Of a stretch of DNA of 64,000 nucleotides, positions 26,743 to 36,052 are shown piece after piece (position 1 is the first letter of the stretch; every line of letters begins with the position of its first letter). A program made the position numbers and the translations under genes. A model generated the notes under the pieces. The model was not told the origin of the DNA and made no database searches. It saw only the letters and a program-made list of their open reading frames with translations. The stretch is from positions 2,604,001 through 2,668,000 of the forward strand of contig NZ_SZZN01000001.1 in assembly GCF_006125015.1 (NCBI RefSeq), written 5' to 3'. Source of the DNA: Roseovarius arcticus (GTDB taxonomy: Bacteria; Pseudomonadota; Alphaproteobacteria; Rhodobacterales; Rhodobacteraceae).

Positions 26743-28086
26743 TTAGTCTGCACTGCGCACGGCGTCTGCGATAGTGCCCACGACATCGTGCAGCATCGCC
26801 TCATCCTCGCATTCGGCCATGACGCGGATCAGCGGCTCGGTGCCTGAGGGGCGGATCAGCAGACGGCCCTTACCCTCTAGCCTCTTTTCCTGATCGGCGA
26901 TGATGCGCTGCACGCCGGCATCCGATAGCGGGGCTGCGCCATTGCTGAGCGACACATTCCGCAAAAGTTGCGGCACCGGATCAAAGCTGTGCAGCAGCGT
27001 GCTGGCGGGTTGCCCGGTTTGTGCCATGACGGCCAGAAAATGCAACCCGGCCAGCAGGCCGTCGCCGGTCGTGGCATAATCGCTCATCACGATATGGCCC
27101 GACTGCTCGCCACCCAGGTTAAAGCGTCCGGCACGCATCCGCTCGACCACGTGGCGATCGCCGACCTGCGTGCGCTCCAGCGTGACGCCGATACCGTCCA
27201 GATACCGCTCTAGCCCCAGATTAGACATGACCGTCGCGACCAGTGTGTCGCCCGCCAATGTGCCTGCCTCGGACCATTGCCACGCGAAAAGGGCCATTAT
27301 CTGATCGCCATCCACGACGCGGCCCATCTCATCGACCAGAATGATGCGGTCGGCGTCGCCATCCAGACAAATCCCCAGATCGGCGCCATGATGGCGCACC
27401 GCATCCGCCGTCGCCTGCGGCGCGGTAGAGCCGCATCCAAGGTTGATGTTAAAGCCGTCGGGCGCGCATCCAACGGGGATCACGTCAGCGCCCATTTCCC
27501 ACAGCACGTCAGGGGCGGCGCGGTAGGCGGCCCCGTTGGCGCAGTCGACGACCACCTTGAGGCCGGTCAGGCGGGTGGCGCGCGGCACGGTCGTTTTGGC
27601 ATATTCCACATAGCGGCCGCGGCCATCGTCGATCCGCCGGGCGCGGCCGATATTGATCGGCTTGGCGGGCGTTATCTGGCCTGTCAGGATGCGCTCAATC
27701 TCGTCCTGGGATGCATCGTCCAGCTTAAATCCGTCGGGGCCGAACAGCTTGATCCCGTTATCGTGGTGCGGGTTGTGGCTGGCCGAAATCATGATGCCCA
27801 GATCGGCCCGCATCGAGCGTGTCAGAAACGCGACCGCAGGCGTCGGCACCGGGCCCAGCAGCAGCACGTTCATGCCCGTCGAAGTCAGCCCGGCGGTCAG
27901 CGCGTTTTCGATCATATACCCTGAGCGGCGCGTATCCTTGCCAATCACGGCGCGGTGCTTGTTCATGCCGTCGCGGCGAAAATGTCGGCCCACTGCCGCG
28001 CCGACGCGCAGCGCCATTTCGGCGGTCATCGGATAGGTATTGGCAGTGCCGCGGATGCCGTCGGTGCCGAAGATCTTGGCTGTCAT
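26743..28086 (-). CDS. glmM: Phosphoglucosamine mutase
   Basis: 447 aa. The N-terminus [10 protein letters not shown], phospho-serine loop [14 protein letters not shown] (Ser about 101), metal site DGDADR and C-terminal phosphate loop [12 protein letters not shown] are all in place. It interconverts glucosamine-6- and glucosamine-1-phosphate for UDP-GlcNAc. In related genomes the housekeeping glmM lies elsewhere, so this could be a second, polysaccharide-dedicated copy; that is inference. Ends about 160 bases before ugd starts. Confidence 0.92.
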   Translation of the reverse strand: MTAKIFGTDGIRGTANTYPMTAEMALRVGAAVGRHFRRDGMNKHRAVIGKDTRRSGYMIENALTAGLTSTGMNVLLLGPVPTPAVAFLTRSMRADLGIMISASHNPHHDNGIKLFGPDGFKLDDASQDEIERILTGQITPAKPINIGRARRIDDGRGRYVEYAKTTVPRATRLTGLKVVVDCANGAAYRAAPDVLWEMGADVIPVGCAPDGFNINLGCGSTAPQATADAVRHHGADLGICLDGDADRIILVDEMGRVVDGDQIMALFAWQWSEAGTLAGDTLVATVMSNLGLERYLDGIGVTLERTQVGDRHVVERMRAGRFNLGGEQSGHIVMSDYATTGDGLLAGLHFLAVMAQTGQPASTLLHSFDPVPQLLRNVSLSNGAAPLSDAGVQRIIADQEKRLEGKGRLLIRPSGTEPLIRVMAECEDEAMLHDVVGTIADAVRSAD

Positions 28087-28279
28087 GTCTGGTGCCTTTC
28101 GCAGAAGGTGGCCTGAAGTGTAGCGTCTATATCGCTATGGTGCGGTCTTGACGAGGGTGGCAGGCCCAGCTTGACTTGGCGAGAGTTCGTTTGTCGGATA
28201 CCTAGACAGTTTGGGTATGCCTGCTCTGCGAATGGGCTGGAATGTCGGCCAAAACCCCCGAAAAGTGGGAAAGCAAAGT

Positions 28280-29305
28280 ATGACACGCAAAATCCTGATT
28301 ACCGGCAGCGCCGGATTCATCGGCTTTCATCTGGCAGAGCTGCTGCTCGAGAAAGGCTGGCAGATCCACGGTCTGGACGCCATGACCGATTATTATGATG
28401 TCCAACTAAAACAGCGCCGCCATGCCGCGCTTCTTAAGAATCCCGGCTTCGCCTGCACCGAAGGCCGGATCGAGGATATGGATCTGCTCACCCGCATCGG
28501 GGATGAGTTTGCGCCAGATGTCATAGTGCATTTAGCCGCGCAGGCTGGCGTGCGCTACAGCCTTGAGCAGCCGCGATCCTATATCGAGAGCAATATAGTT
28601 GGCACCTTCAACGTGATGGAGTTGGCGCGCGCCCTGCCCGTTCAACATCTGCTGATGGCCTCGACCTCCTCAGTCTATGGTGCCAATACTAAAATGCCCT
28701 ATGCAGAGACGCATAAGGCCGATTTGCCGATGACGATCTACGCCGCCTCGAAGAAGGCAACCGAGGCGATGAGCCATTCTTACGCGCATCTTTATCATCT
28801 GCCGACTACGATGTTTCGTTTTTTTACCGTCTATGGCCCTTGGGGGCGTCCCGACATGGCGCTGTTCAAATTCGTCGAGGCGATCGAGAATGGTCGCCCC
28901 ATCGACATCTATAATCACGGCGAGATGTATCGCGACTTCACTTATGTTACCGATTTGGTGCGCGGCATTGCCCTGTTGATTGACACTGTGCCAGTACGCC
29001 CGCAGAGCCCCGACGATATTGCGCCAAACGACAGCCTGTCGCCCGTCGCGCCGTGGCGCGTGGTCAATATCGGCAATTCAGGCAAAGTGCGCCTAATGGA
29101 TTTTGTCATTGCTGTGGAGGCTGCGATGGGCAAGCCTGCGATCCGCAACTATTTGGAGGCCCAGCCCGGCGAAGTGCCTGCCACATGGGCCGATGCGTCA
29201 CTGCTGCACGACCTGACGGGGTATCGCCCGGATACGGACCTAGCGATCGGTATCGACGCCTTTGTGCGCTGGTACCGCGAGGAGTATGGTTCCAGTCGGG
29301 GCTGA
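28280..29305 (+). CDS. NAD-dependent epimerase, UDP-glucuronate 4-epimerase-like
   Basis: 341 aa from ATG 28280 (MTRKILITGSAGFIGFHLAE); upstream in-frame codons are ignored because this ATG follows a purine-rich GGGAAAG site and starts the Rossmann fold. Contains the catalytic YAASKKATE and the distinctive DYYDVQLKQRR and FRFFTVYGPWGRPDMA seen in UDP-glucuronate/galacturonate epimerases (LpsL, GAE type). With ugd it would supply UDP-galacturonate for surface glycans. Transcribed away from glmM. Confidence 0.88.
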   Translation: MTRKILITGSAGFIGFHLAELLLEKGWQIHGLDAMTDYYDVQLKQRRHAALLKNPGFACTEGRIEDMDLLTRIGDEFAPDVIVHLAAQAGVRYSLEQPRSYIESNIVGTFNVMELARALPVQHLLMASTSSVYGANTKMPYAETHKADLPMTIYAASKKATEAMSHSYAHLYHLPTTMFRFFTVYGPWGRPDMALFKFVEAIENGRPIDIYNHGEMYRDFTYVTDLVRGIALLIDTVPVRPQSPDDIAPNDSLSPVAPWRVVNIGNSGKVRLMDFVIAVEAAMGKPAIRNYLEAQPGEVPATWADASLLHDLTGYRPDTDLAIGIDAFVRWYREEYGSSRG

Positions 29306-29670
29306 GTGCATCGTGACAAGCTCTCATAACTATGGCTCCTTGGCGGGTTCATCGTCAGTCTTACCTCGTTTGCTGTCGTCACTGCTATTTTCGCCGCCGG
29401 TGCCGTTGCGATGCTGAGCTTCTCTTGATCTTTTTTTTACCGGCAGGCTGAAACGCGCTTGGACAGCGAAACATTACATTCGTCTATTGAAGCTTTTCCG
29501 GCCTATAGCCACTTCAGTCATGCGAGCCGGGCCCTTCTGACGGATGATGCATAGCAAGCATCTGCCGTGATGTCGGATCGCTCCCCCGAAGGGGAGTGTA
29601 CTAACCGATGCTCGCCATCCAAAGCATCAAAAAGCCGCTTTCCTTCGGGGTCACACTGAAGGAGTTATCA
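29306..29670. other. Intergenic stretch with one hairpin
   Basis: No gene found. A short GC hairpin (CTCCCC-CGAA-GGGGAG) near 29581-29596 may terminate the upstream transcript. The last 60 bases include a ribosome site for the Bax-inhibitor-like gene. Confidence 0.5.
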
Positions 29671-30404
29671 ATGGAAAGAACTGTTCCACCACGCGACTAC
29701 GTAGCGCCCGAAGGGCGTCAATACGACGTAGGACTGCGCAAGTATCTGACAGGCATATTTGCCTACATGGGCGGCGGGTTGGTGTTGTCGGCGCTGGTTG
29801 CATTTGCTGTGGTAAATTTCGACCTGGTCACAGCCCTCATCTTTGGCACACCGCTTAAATGGCTCGCAATCTTCACACCACTGGCGTTGGTGATGTTCGC
29901 CTCATTCCGTTTTGACCGGTTATCCGTCGGTGTCCTGCAAGGTCTCTTCTGGGGGTTTGCAGCATTGATAGGCGTGTCTTTGGCCAGCGCGCTGCGGGTT
30001 TTCACAAGCACGAGCATCGTCACGGCGTTCCTGAGCGCGTCCATCCTCTTTCTGACGATGGCCCTGTGGGGCTACACGACGAAACGCGACCTGTCCGGCT
30101 GGGGTAGCTTCCCGGTGATCGGCCTGATCGGGAATCATCGGTGCCTCAATAATCAACCTGTTCTTGGCATCTGGCGCACTGGCCATGGCCGTCTCTGTCA
30201 TCGGGGTGATCGTCTTCACCGGCCTGACCGCCTGGGACATGCAGCGCCTTCGGAACGAGTATCTGGCGCATCAGGAGGCAGGTGGGATGTCTGCCACAGC
30301 TGATCTCGGGAAATTACAGATCATGGGGGCACTCTCTCTATCTTAATCTCATCAACCTGTTTCAGATGCTGCTGAGCCTTTTTGGCCAACGGCAGGAAGG
30401 ATAA
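29671..30404 (+). pseudogene. Bax inhibitor-1/YccA-family membrane gene, two frameshifts
   Basis: Starts MERTVPPRDYVAPEG and runs through five to six hydrophobic segments in the BI-1 pattern. After FPVIGLIG (near 30130) the frame changes; the continuation reads IINLFLASGALAMAVSVIG and TGLTAWDMQRLRNEYLA. A second change after MGALSLS is needed to reach LNLINLFQMLLSLFG, the family's classic end. YccA-type proteins interact with the FtsH protease. The two shifts make it non-functional unless they are sequencing errors; everything else is well conserved. It precedes the zinc-ribbon gene by only a few bases. Confidence 0.8.
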
Positions 30405-30410
30405 TCAATC

Positions 30411-30773
30411 ATGCGAACTCAAGAAACTGTCTCGGCCATGCTATGCCCTGTTTGCCAGACCGGCCTGTCTATGTCTGACCGGAGCGGGGTGGAAATTGAT
30501 TTCTGTCCTTCATGCCGGGGTGTCTGGCTTGATCGGGGGGAACTCGACAAGATCATCAAACGCTCCACCGCACCGGCAGCGCGGGAGATGGAACCTCAAA
30601 GGGGCTCCGACCGACGCGGAGAAGGCGGCGGGCTTATGGGGATGGCTTCATCCCTCCTGAAAGGTGATGACGACCGCTACGGTGACCGACGCCGGGATGA
30701 CCAGTATGACGACGATGACCGCTACGAAAAACGACGGCGGAAAAAATCGATCTTCTCGGAATTTTTCGACTGA
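30411..30773 (+). CDS. TFIIB-type zinc-ribbon protein
   Basis: 120 aa. Two Cys pairs in MLCPVCQTGLSMSD and FCPSCRGVWLDRGELDKII, the usual zf-TFIIB motif, followed by a disordered, very charged tail (DDRYGDRRRDD and similar) and a basic end KRRRKK. Cytosolic; role in these loci unknown. Starts 7 bases after the Bax-inhibitor-like gene and ends at a terminator hairpin. Confidence 0.8.
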   Translation: MRTQETVSAMLCPVCQTGLSMSDRSGVEIDFCPSCRGVWLDRGELDKIIKRSTAPAAREMEPQRGSDRRGEGGGLMGMASSLLKGDDDRYGDRRRDDQYDDDDRYEKRRRKKSIFSEFFD

Positions 30774-30784
30774 CCGCCTTATGA

Positions 30785-30810
30785 ACACCGCCTTCGAAAG
30801 GAGGCGGTGT
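30785..30810 (+). terminator. Hairpin after the zinc-ribbon gene
   Basis: ACACCGCC and its exact inverse GGCGGTGT around a 10-base loop, 12 bases after the stop codon; no strong T-run follows. Confidence 0.55.
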
Positions 30811-30913
30811 GCTGCGTTGTAGTTCATCCACGATAGATTTCCTTAGGGTCGGTATGCCAACCCGGTTAATCCAGCCGGACACTCTTTGCTTGTAATAATG
30901 GAAAGAAGCTACC

Positions 30914-31405
30914 ATGTGGCAAGAAATCTGGACGGCCGTCATAGTCGAATTTTCCGACATCCCCGATCTGGCCACCATCACGCGCATTGTGCTGCGCCTA
31001 GTGCTGGCCGCAATTCTGGGGGGCGTCATTGGATATGAACGCGAGCGCAAGGCCAGCAGTGCCGGTGTAAGAACCCATATGCTGGTTGCCGTCGGTGCCG
31101 CGCTGTTCGTTATTGGCCCACTTCAAGCCGGTATGGAGATTTCGGACATGTCGCGTGTGCTGCAAGGTATCGTTCAGGGCGTCGGCTTTTTGGGAGCTGG
31201 AGCAATTCTTGTCCGTGCCAGTCAGCAAAAAATACTCGGGCTGACCACAGCAGCAAACATCTGGGTGACTGCGGGGATCGGAGTAGTCGTCGGCCTTGGC
31301 CTCGAAGCAACCGCGATCCTTTCAACGGTTATCGTGCTGACCATTCTGGCTGTTGTGCCCTTTATTGTGCAGCCATCCGATCACGACAATATCACTCCAA
31401 AGTAG
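30914..31405 (+). CDS. MgtC/SapB-family membrane protein
   Basis: 163 aa. Four to five membrane helices; the family signature GGVIGYERERKASSAGVRTHM is cut here as GVIGYERERKASSAGVRTHM (about 37-57), followed by GVGFLGAGAILV. MgtC proteins respond to low magnesium and acid and inhibit ATP synthase in some pathogens; SapB members are otherwise of unknown function. Complete, with its own ribosome site (AGAAAG). Confidence 0.87.
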   Translation: MWQEIWTAVIVEFSDIPDLATITRIVLRLVLAAILGGVIGYERERKASSAGVRTHMLVAVGAALFVIGPLQAGMEISDMSRVLQGIVQGVGFLGAGAILVRASQQKILGLTTAANIWVTAGIGVVVGLGLEATAILSTVIVLTILAVVPFIVQPSDHDNITPK

Positions 31406-31547
31406 TACGTCATTCTGATTATCGCTCCTAACCACTAACCCACGATCATTCGGGCACTCTGCGGCTAAGGTTGGCGTTGAGTGATGTTTGCAGAGAGACA
31501 GACGAATGTGTGACGGGACGACAACCTGCTTGCTACCGCCTTGTACC

Positions 31548-31890
31548 TTAGCCCACGCGCGTCACAAGAATCTTGTCTATGCGGCGACCATCCAGATCGA
31601 CAACTTCGATCGACCAGTTCTGCAGATCAAGTCGTTCCGCGACCTCCGGTAAATTGCCGATCTTTTCAAGGACAAATCCGGCTTTCGTCTCGCAATCACG
31701 ATCATCCTCAAGCTCCAGCGACAGCAGATCGGCAAATTCGTCTACGGGCATCCAGCCTGCGACAAGGTAGGATCCGTCCACACGGGTCACAACTTTTGGC
31801 TCATCCGTCTCGCCGTCCAAGAAATCGCCAGATATGGCTTCCAGAACGTCCATCGGCGTAATGATTCCTTCGAAATGGCCATACGCGTTT
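31548..31890 (-). pseudogene. C-terminal fragment of a CBS/CorC-HlyC family protein
   Basis: The frame begins inside a CBS domain (YGHFEGIITPMDVLEAISGD) and then holds the CorC_HlyC transporter-associated domain (DGSYLVAGWMPVDEFADLLS onward to KILVTRVG). The N-terminal membrane or first CBS part is missing and the apparent start (MRENIMRSCQKLNA) does not belong to the family. Remnant. Confidence 0.65.
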
Positions 31891-32070
31891 AATTTTTGGC
31901 AGGAACGCATAATGTTCTCCCGCACCGCATCCTATGATGAGAGGTCATCTCAATGCAGCATTTCTTCAAGGTTTGATTTTTTTGGACGATTTGTCGGTTC
32001 GTGAATTATCTTTACGCTTCCCTTGCAAGCGCCCGGCTTCATTCACAACTTCTCGTGAAGGGCGGATCAA

Positions 32071-33012
32071 TTGCCCTTTGGGGGCACCGATTTGGACTAT
32101 CTTTACCTGCTTATCGGTCTGATCGGTCTGTTCTTTGGCGGCGAGGCGCTTGTGCGAGGCAGCGTTGGCATCGCCCGACGCATGGCTATCCCACCGCTGC
32201 TGATCGGCCTGACGGTGGTAGGCTTCGGCACATCGACGCCTGAACTTCTGGTTTCAGTCGACGCAGCCTGGCGCGGCGTGCCTGATATTGCATTGGGCAA
32301 CATCGTCGGGTCCAACATCGCCAACATCCTACTGATCGTCGGCCTTTCGGCGCTGGTCTGGCCGATCAAGGTCATGGGTGCGACCCTGCGGCGTGACACG
32401 GCGGTCATGATGGCGGCGGCACTTTTGCTGGTCCCGATTTTCGCCTTTGGTCAGATAACGCGCCTGTCCGGGCTGGTTCTGTTCGGCGGCTTGGTTGCTT
32501 ACCTTGTCTGGGCATATCTCAAGCCGGGTGAGGCAGAGGCCGAAGACGACGGCCTGAGACCGCCAGCATCGACGTTTGTTTCAGTGCTCTGGATCATAGG
32601 CGGGCTTGTTGCTTTGATGGTAGGTGCGCGGTTCCTCGTGGATGGCGCTGTGTCGATCGCGCGTGGCTATGGCATATCGGAGGCCTTCATAGGTTTGACC
32701 ATCGTTGCCGTTGGCACGTCTCTGCCGGAACTGGCCACGTCCCTGATCGCGGCCTTCCGCCGCCAGTCCGAAATCGCCATCGGCAATATCATCGGATCGA
32801 ACATCTTCAACGTTCTGGGCATTCTCGGCGTCACCGCGCTGATCGCACCGATCCCGGTGGCATCGCGGTTCCTAACCTTCGACCTTCCGGTGATGATTGC
32901 CGTGTCGCTGGTACTTACGGGGCTTCTGCTGACCCGGCCGGTGATCGGACGCGGCATTGGGGTCGTGATGCTGGCGGGCTACTTCGCCTATGTCTGCGCT
33001 GCGCAGGGATGA
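32071..33012 (+). CDS. Calcium/sodium antiporter of the CaCA family
   Basis: 313 aa from TTG 32071 (GAAGGG ribosome site), or 306 aa from TTG 32092 (LDYLYLL); no ATG fits. Two inverted five-helix halves each carry the alpha-repeat: TVVGFGTSTPELLVSV with GNIVGSNIANILLI, and TIVAVGTSLPELATSL with GNIIGSNIFNVLGI. This is the YrbG-like inner-membrane Na+/Ca2+ exchanger. The stop overlaps the start of the next small gene. Confidence 0.9.
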   Translation: MPFGGTDLDYLYLLIGLIGLFFGGEALVRGSVGIARRMAIPPLLIGLTVVGFGTSTPELLVSVDAAWRGVPDIALGNIVGSNIANILLIVGLSALVWPIKVMGATLRRDTAVMMAAALLLVPIFAFGQITRLSGLVLFGGLVAYLVWAYLKPGEAEAEDDGLRPPASTFVSVLWIIGGLVALMVGARFLVDGAVSIARGYGISEAFIGLTIVAVGTSLPELATSLIAAFRRQSEIAIGNIIGSNIFNVLGILGVTALIAPIPVASRFLTFDLPVMIAVSLVLTGLLLTRPVIGRGIGVVMLAGYFAYVCAAQG

Positions 33013-33365
33013 CAATGGGGCGTGGCTGGGCAACAAGAGGGATGGCCGCGATTCTGTCGCGGCTTTTCCTTGTGCTGGCGATTGCGCTTTTTGGGGCGTA
33101 TCATGTTGTGGCGGAAAGATCTGTCACCCACGATGGTCCTGCTGCGGCACTTGAGACCGCATTTGCAGAGGTCATCCTGACGCCGCAAAGCCATCTCATC
33201 CGCGCGCCATTGCCCGAGGGCGACACACCGCTGGCCACCGCGCCCGGATCAGAAATTCCTACGCCACGAAAAACGCTTGCGCGTGTTTCGTGGGAACCTG
33301 GGGCATCTGTTTCTACCCCTGCAATCAATATCCTTCCACCCGTTCGGGGACCGCCTGCGGTCTGA
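33009..33365 (+). CDS. Small membrane-anchored or exported protein, unknown
   Basis: 118 aa, translationally coupled to the antiporter (ATGA overlap). One N-terminal hydrophobic helix (LSRLFLVLAIALFGAYHVVA) acts as anchor or signal; the rest is Pro/Thr-rich and likely periplasmic. It ends 46 bases before secDF. No family recognised. Confidence 0.55.
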   Translation: MTMGRGWATRGMAAILSRLFLVLAIALFGAYHVVAERSVTHDGPAAALETAFAEVILTPQSHLIRAPLPEGDTPLATAPGSEIPTPRKTLARVSWEPGASVSTPAINILPPVRGPPAV

Positions 33366-33411
33366 CATTTCGACGTCAGACCGAACACTCAGGCACCAAA
33401 GGATACTGAAA

Positions 33412-35874
33412 ATGCGCCGGCCAGCATGGGTCGTGATGACCTATGCCGTCCTTCTGCTTGTGGCAGTTGTGACGGCCCTTCCGAACTTTCTTTCCAAAGA
33501 CATACGCGATCGACTGCCGCCTTGGGCAACCAGCCAGATGGTATCACTCGGCCTTGATCTACAGGGGGGCGCGCATCTGCTGCTGGCCGTCGATCGCGCG
33601 GATCTGGCAACCTTGCGCCTTCAGGAGTTGCGTCAGATACTTGTATCCGAGATGCGCAGGCTGAGCTTGAACCCGGCAACCATCCGGGCCGAAGGCACCG
33701 CATTGTCCGCTCCTGCGAACGAAGCGCTGCTGGCCGCTCTGCAGGCGGTGGCGTCAGCCACTACTCATCCCGGTATCCCACCCGACTTCACCGTCGACCT
33801 GTCTGATGGGCTTGTGCAGCTTTCCATAACCCCGTCCGGGCTTGACCGCGCCACCAGCGCCGCCGCCGATGCCAGCCTTGAAGTGATCCGCCACCGGGTT
33901 GATCAGGTCGGCGTGTCCGAACCGGTGATCAGCCGGGTCGGCGATGACCGCATCCTTGTCCAGATGCCGGGCGTCGAGAACCCGGCCCAGTTGCGCGCGT
34001 TGTTGGGATCGACCGCGAAGATGAGTTTCCAGATGGTCGCGCCCGGACCGGGACCGGGCGTGACGCTGCTGCCGCTTCGGGACGGGTCTGGTGATATTCC
34101 GGTTCAAGACGATGTCGCACTCTCGGGTGATCGACTAGACGCCGCTGCATCAGGGTTTGAACCCGATACAGGCCGCCCGATGGTCACCTTCGATTTTGAC
34201 CAACAGGGTGGTGCTGCCTTTGCCGAGATCACTGCGGCCAACATCGGTCAAAGGTTTGCGGTCGTACTGGATGGCGAGGTTCTGACCGCTCCGGTCATCC
34301 GGCAGGCCATTCCGGGCGGCCACGGTCAGATAACCGGGGATTTTACGCTGGAAGAGGCGCAGACGTTGGCCGTATTGCTGACCTCGGGCGCGCTGCCTGC
34401 GTCGCTCGACGTGATCGAAGAACGCAGCGTAGGGGCGGCACTTGGTGCGGATTCCATCCACGCGGGTTTGGTCACGGGCGCCATCGGTTTGGCGCTGGTG
34501 GTTGCGATCATGGTTGGGCTTTATGGCGGTTGGGGCCTTCTGGCCAGCGCCATTCTTGGACTAAACGTAATGCTGACGCTGACTGCGTTGGGCCTTTTGG
34601 GAGCCACGCTGACACTGCCGGGGATTGCCGGGATCATCCTGTGCCTTGGCATTGCGGTGGACAGTAACATTCTGATCTTCAGCCGTATCCGCGAAGAAAC
34701 CGCCAAGGGCGCGATTGCCATCAAGGCGCTGACGCTCGGTTATGGGCGGGCCTGGGCGACAATCCTTGACGCCAATATCACTACGCTTCTCGCGATGGTG
34801 TTGCTGTTCATGTTTGGTGCCGGGGCGATACGGGGATTTGCCGTCACGATGAGCATTGGCATTGTCATCTCGATGTTCACGGCTGTCGCGTTGATGCGGT
34901 TCATGATGGAGACACTGGTGCGTCGCCGCAAACTCAAGCGGCTGGACATCGCGCCGCTGTTCGGTGGCGTGCCAGCGCCGGGGAAACTGTCCTTCATGCG
35001 GCGCGGACGTCTGGCGCTTGCGGTTTCGGCGGTGCTCTCCTTGGGGTCGCTCGGCCTGCTCGTGATGCCTGGGCCGAATCTTGGAATTGATTTTACTGGC
35101 GGGGTGCAGATGGTCCTGCGCTCGGACGCGCCCGTCCCGTTGTCCGAGCTGCGTGCCGCCATCGCGCAACAGGTTCCGGGCGACGCGAGCCTTCAGGCCT
35201 TTGGCGACCCGAACGAGGCGCTGATCCGGGTGCAGGGAGAGGTCGGACAGACCACTGTTGCCGCTGTCGAACGTGCAGCAACAGATGTGATCCCGGGTGC
35301 GGTGTTCAACCAGATCGACCTTGTTGGCCCGACGATCAGCGGGGAACTGGCAACCACCGGCCTGCTGGCGCTTGGCCTCGCCGTATTGGCGATGCTGGCC
35401 TATATCTGGGTCCGGTTCGAATGGCACTTTGCCGCCGGGGCCATCGCGGTGCTGTTCCTCGACGTCACCAAGACCTTCGGCGTCATCGCCCTGATGGGAT
35501 GGGAGGTGAACTTGACCACCATCATCGCCCTGCTGACGCTGATCGGCTATTCGGTCAATGACAAGGTTGTGGTCTATGACCGGATCCGCGAACATCTTGC
35601 CGAAGGTGGCGACGTACCCCTGGCAGATGTAATCGACAGAAGCCTCAATCAGGTTCTGGCACGATGCATCTTCACCTCTGGCACAACGCTCGCAGCGATT
35701 GTGCCGATGGCGATCTGGGGCGGGCCAGCGGTTTCAGGGTTTGCATGGCCAATGATCGCAGGCGTGACCATCGCCACCGCGTCTTCGTTGTTTGTGGCGG
35801 GGCCGGTCCTCCTTTGGCTCGCGCAGCGCAACAAGGTTGCGATCATGCCGGATGCTTTGCGCAATCAGGCCTGA
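33412..35874 (+). CDS. secDF: Fused protein translocase subunit SecDF
   Basis: 820 aa from ATG 33412 (MRRPAWVVMTYAVLLL). The SecD half has GLDLQGGAHLLLAVD and a periplasmic P1 domain, then six helices with GIAVDSNILIFSRIREE; the SecF half has GIDFTGGVQMVL and a second six-helix block with NDKVVVYDRIRE. SecDF uses the proton gradient to pull preproteins across the inner membrane. Rhodobacterales normally carry separate secD and secF in the core genome, so a fused copy within an accessory ion-homeostasis cluster is probably an extra, acquired version. A strong terminator follows. Confidence 0.9.
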   Translation: MRRPAWVVMTYAVLLLVAVVTALPNFLSKDIRDRLPPWATSQMVSLGLDLQGGAHLLLAVDRADLATLRLQELRQILVSEMRRLSLNPATIRAEGTALSAPANEALLAALQAVASATTHPGIPPDFTVDLSDGLVQLSITPSGLDRATSAAADASLEVIRHRVDQVGVSEPVISRVGDDRILVQMPGVENPAQLRALLGSTAKMSFQMVAPGPGPGVTLLPLRDGSGDIPVQDDVALSGDRLDAAASGFEPDTGRPMVTFDFDQQGGAAFAEITAANIGQRFAVVLDGEVLTAPVIRQAIPGGHGQITGDFTLEEAQTLAVLLTSGALPASLDVIEERSVGAALGADSIHAGLVTGAIGLALVVAIMVGLYGGWGLLASAILGLNVMLTLTALGLLGATLTLPGIAGIILCLGIAVDSNILIFSRIREETAKGAIAIKALTLGYGRAWATILDANITTLLAMVLLFMFGAGAIRGFAVTMSIGIVISMFTAVALMRFMMETLVRRRKLKRLDIAPLFGGVPAPGKLSFMRRGRLALAVSAVLSLGSLGLLVMPGPNLGIDFTGGVQMVLRSDAPVPLSELRAAIAQQVPGDASLQAFGDPNEALIRVQGEVGQTTVAAVERAATDVIPGAVFNQIDLVGPTISGELATTGLLALGLAVLAMLAYIWVRFEWHFAAGAIAVLFLDVTKTFGVIALMGWEVNLTTIIALLTLIGYSVNDKVVVYDRIREHLAEGGDVPLADVIDRSLNQVLARCIFTSGTTLAAIVPMAIWGGPAVSGFAWPMIAGVTIATASSLFVAGPVLLWLAQRNKVAIMPDALRNQA

Positions 35875-35883
35875 AAGCGAACA

Positions 35884-35909
35884 TCGCCGGGGGCGCAATC
35901 CCCCGGCGA
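35884..35909 (+). terminator. Strong hairpin after secDF
   Basis: TCGCCGGGGG-CGCAAT-CCCCCGGCGA, a perfect 10-bp GC-rich stem starting 9 bases after the stop codon. Confidence 0.8.
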
Positions 35910-36052
35910 GATACTTCCTATCGCAGTCGACTAGGCAATCTCACCCTGACCGTTTCTTGCACCTGAATGTATGATCAGAACACAAGGCTGCGGTTCGAAT
36001 CGAGAAAACCTCAGTCCGCGCTGCCACTGGCCCAAGGGAGCCCGATCACTGA

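Noticed and set aside
20290..29305. O-antigen polymerisation or export genes in the sugar cluster
   Set aside because: Only nucleotide-sugar synthesis genes are present; no glycosyltransferase, Wzx, Wzy or Wza-like gene could be recognised in the window.
34561..35595. 344-aa minus-strand ORF opposite secDF
   Set aside because: Shadow frame of a GC-rich membrane protein gene, low-complexity and without a family.
35990..36050. Possible tRNA near TGCGGTTCGAATCGAG
   Set aside because: A T-loop-like GGTTCGAATC is present but no acceptor stem or anticodon arm can be folded around it.
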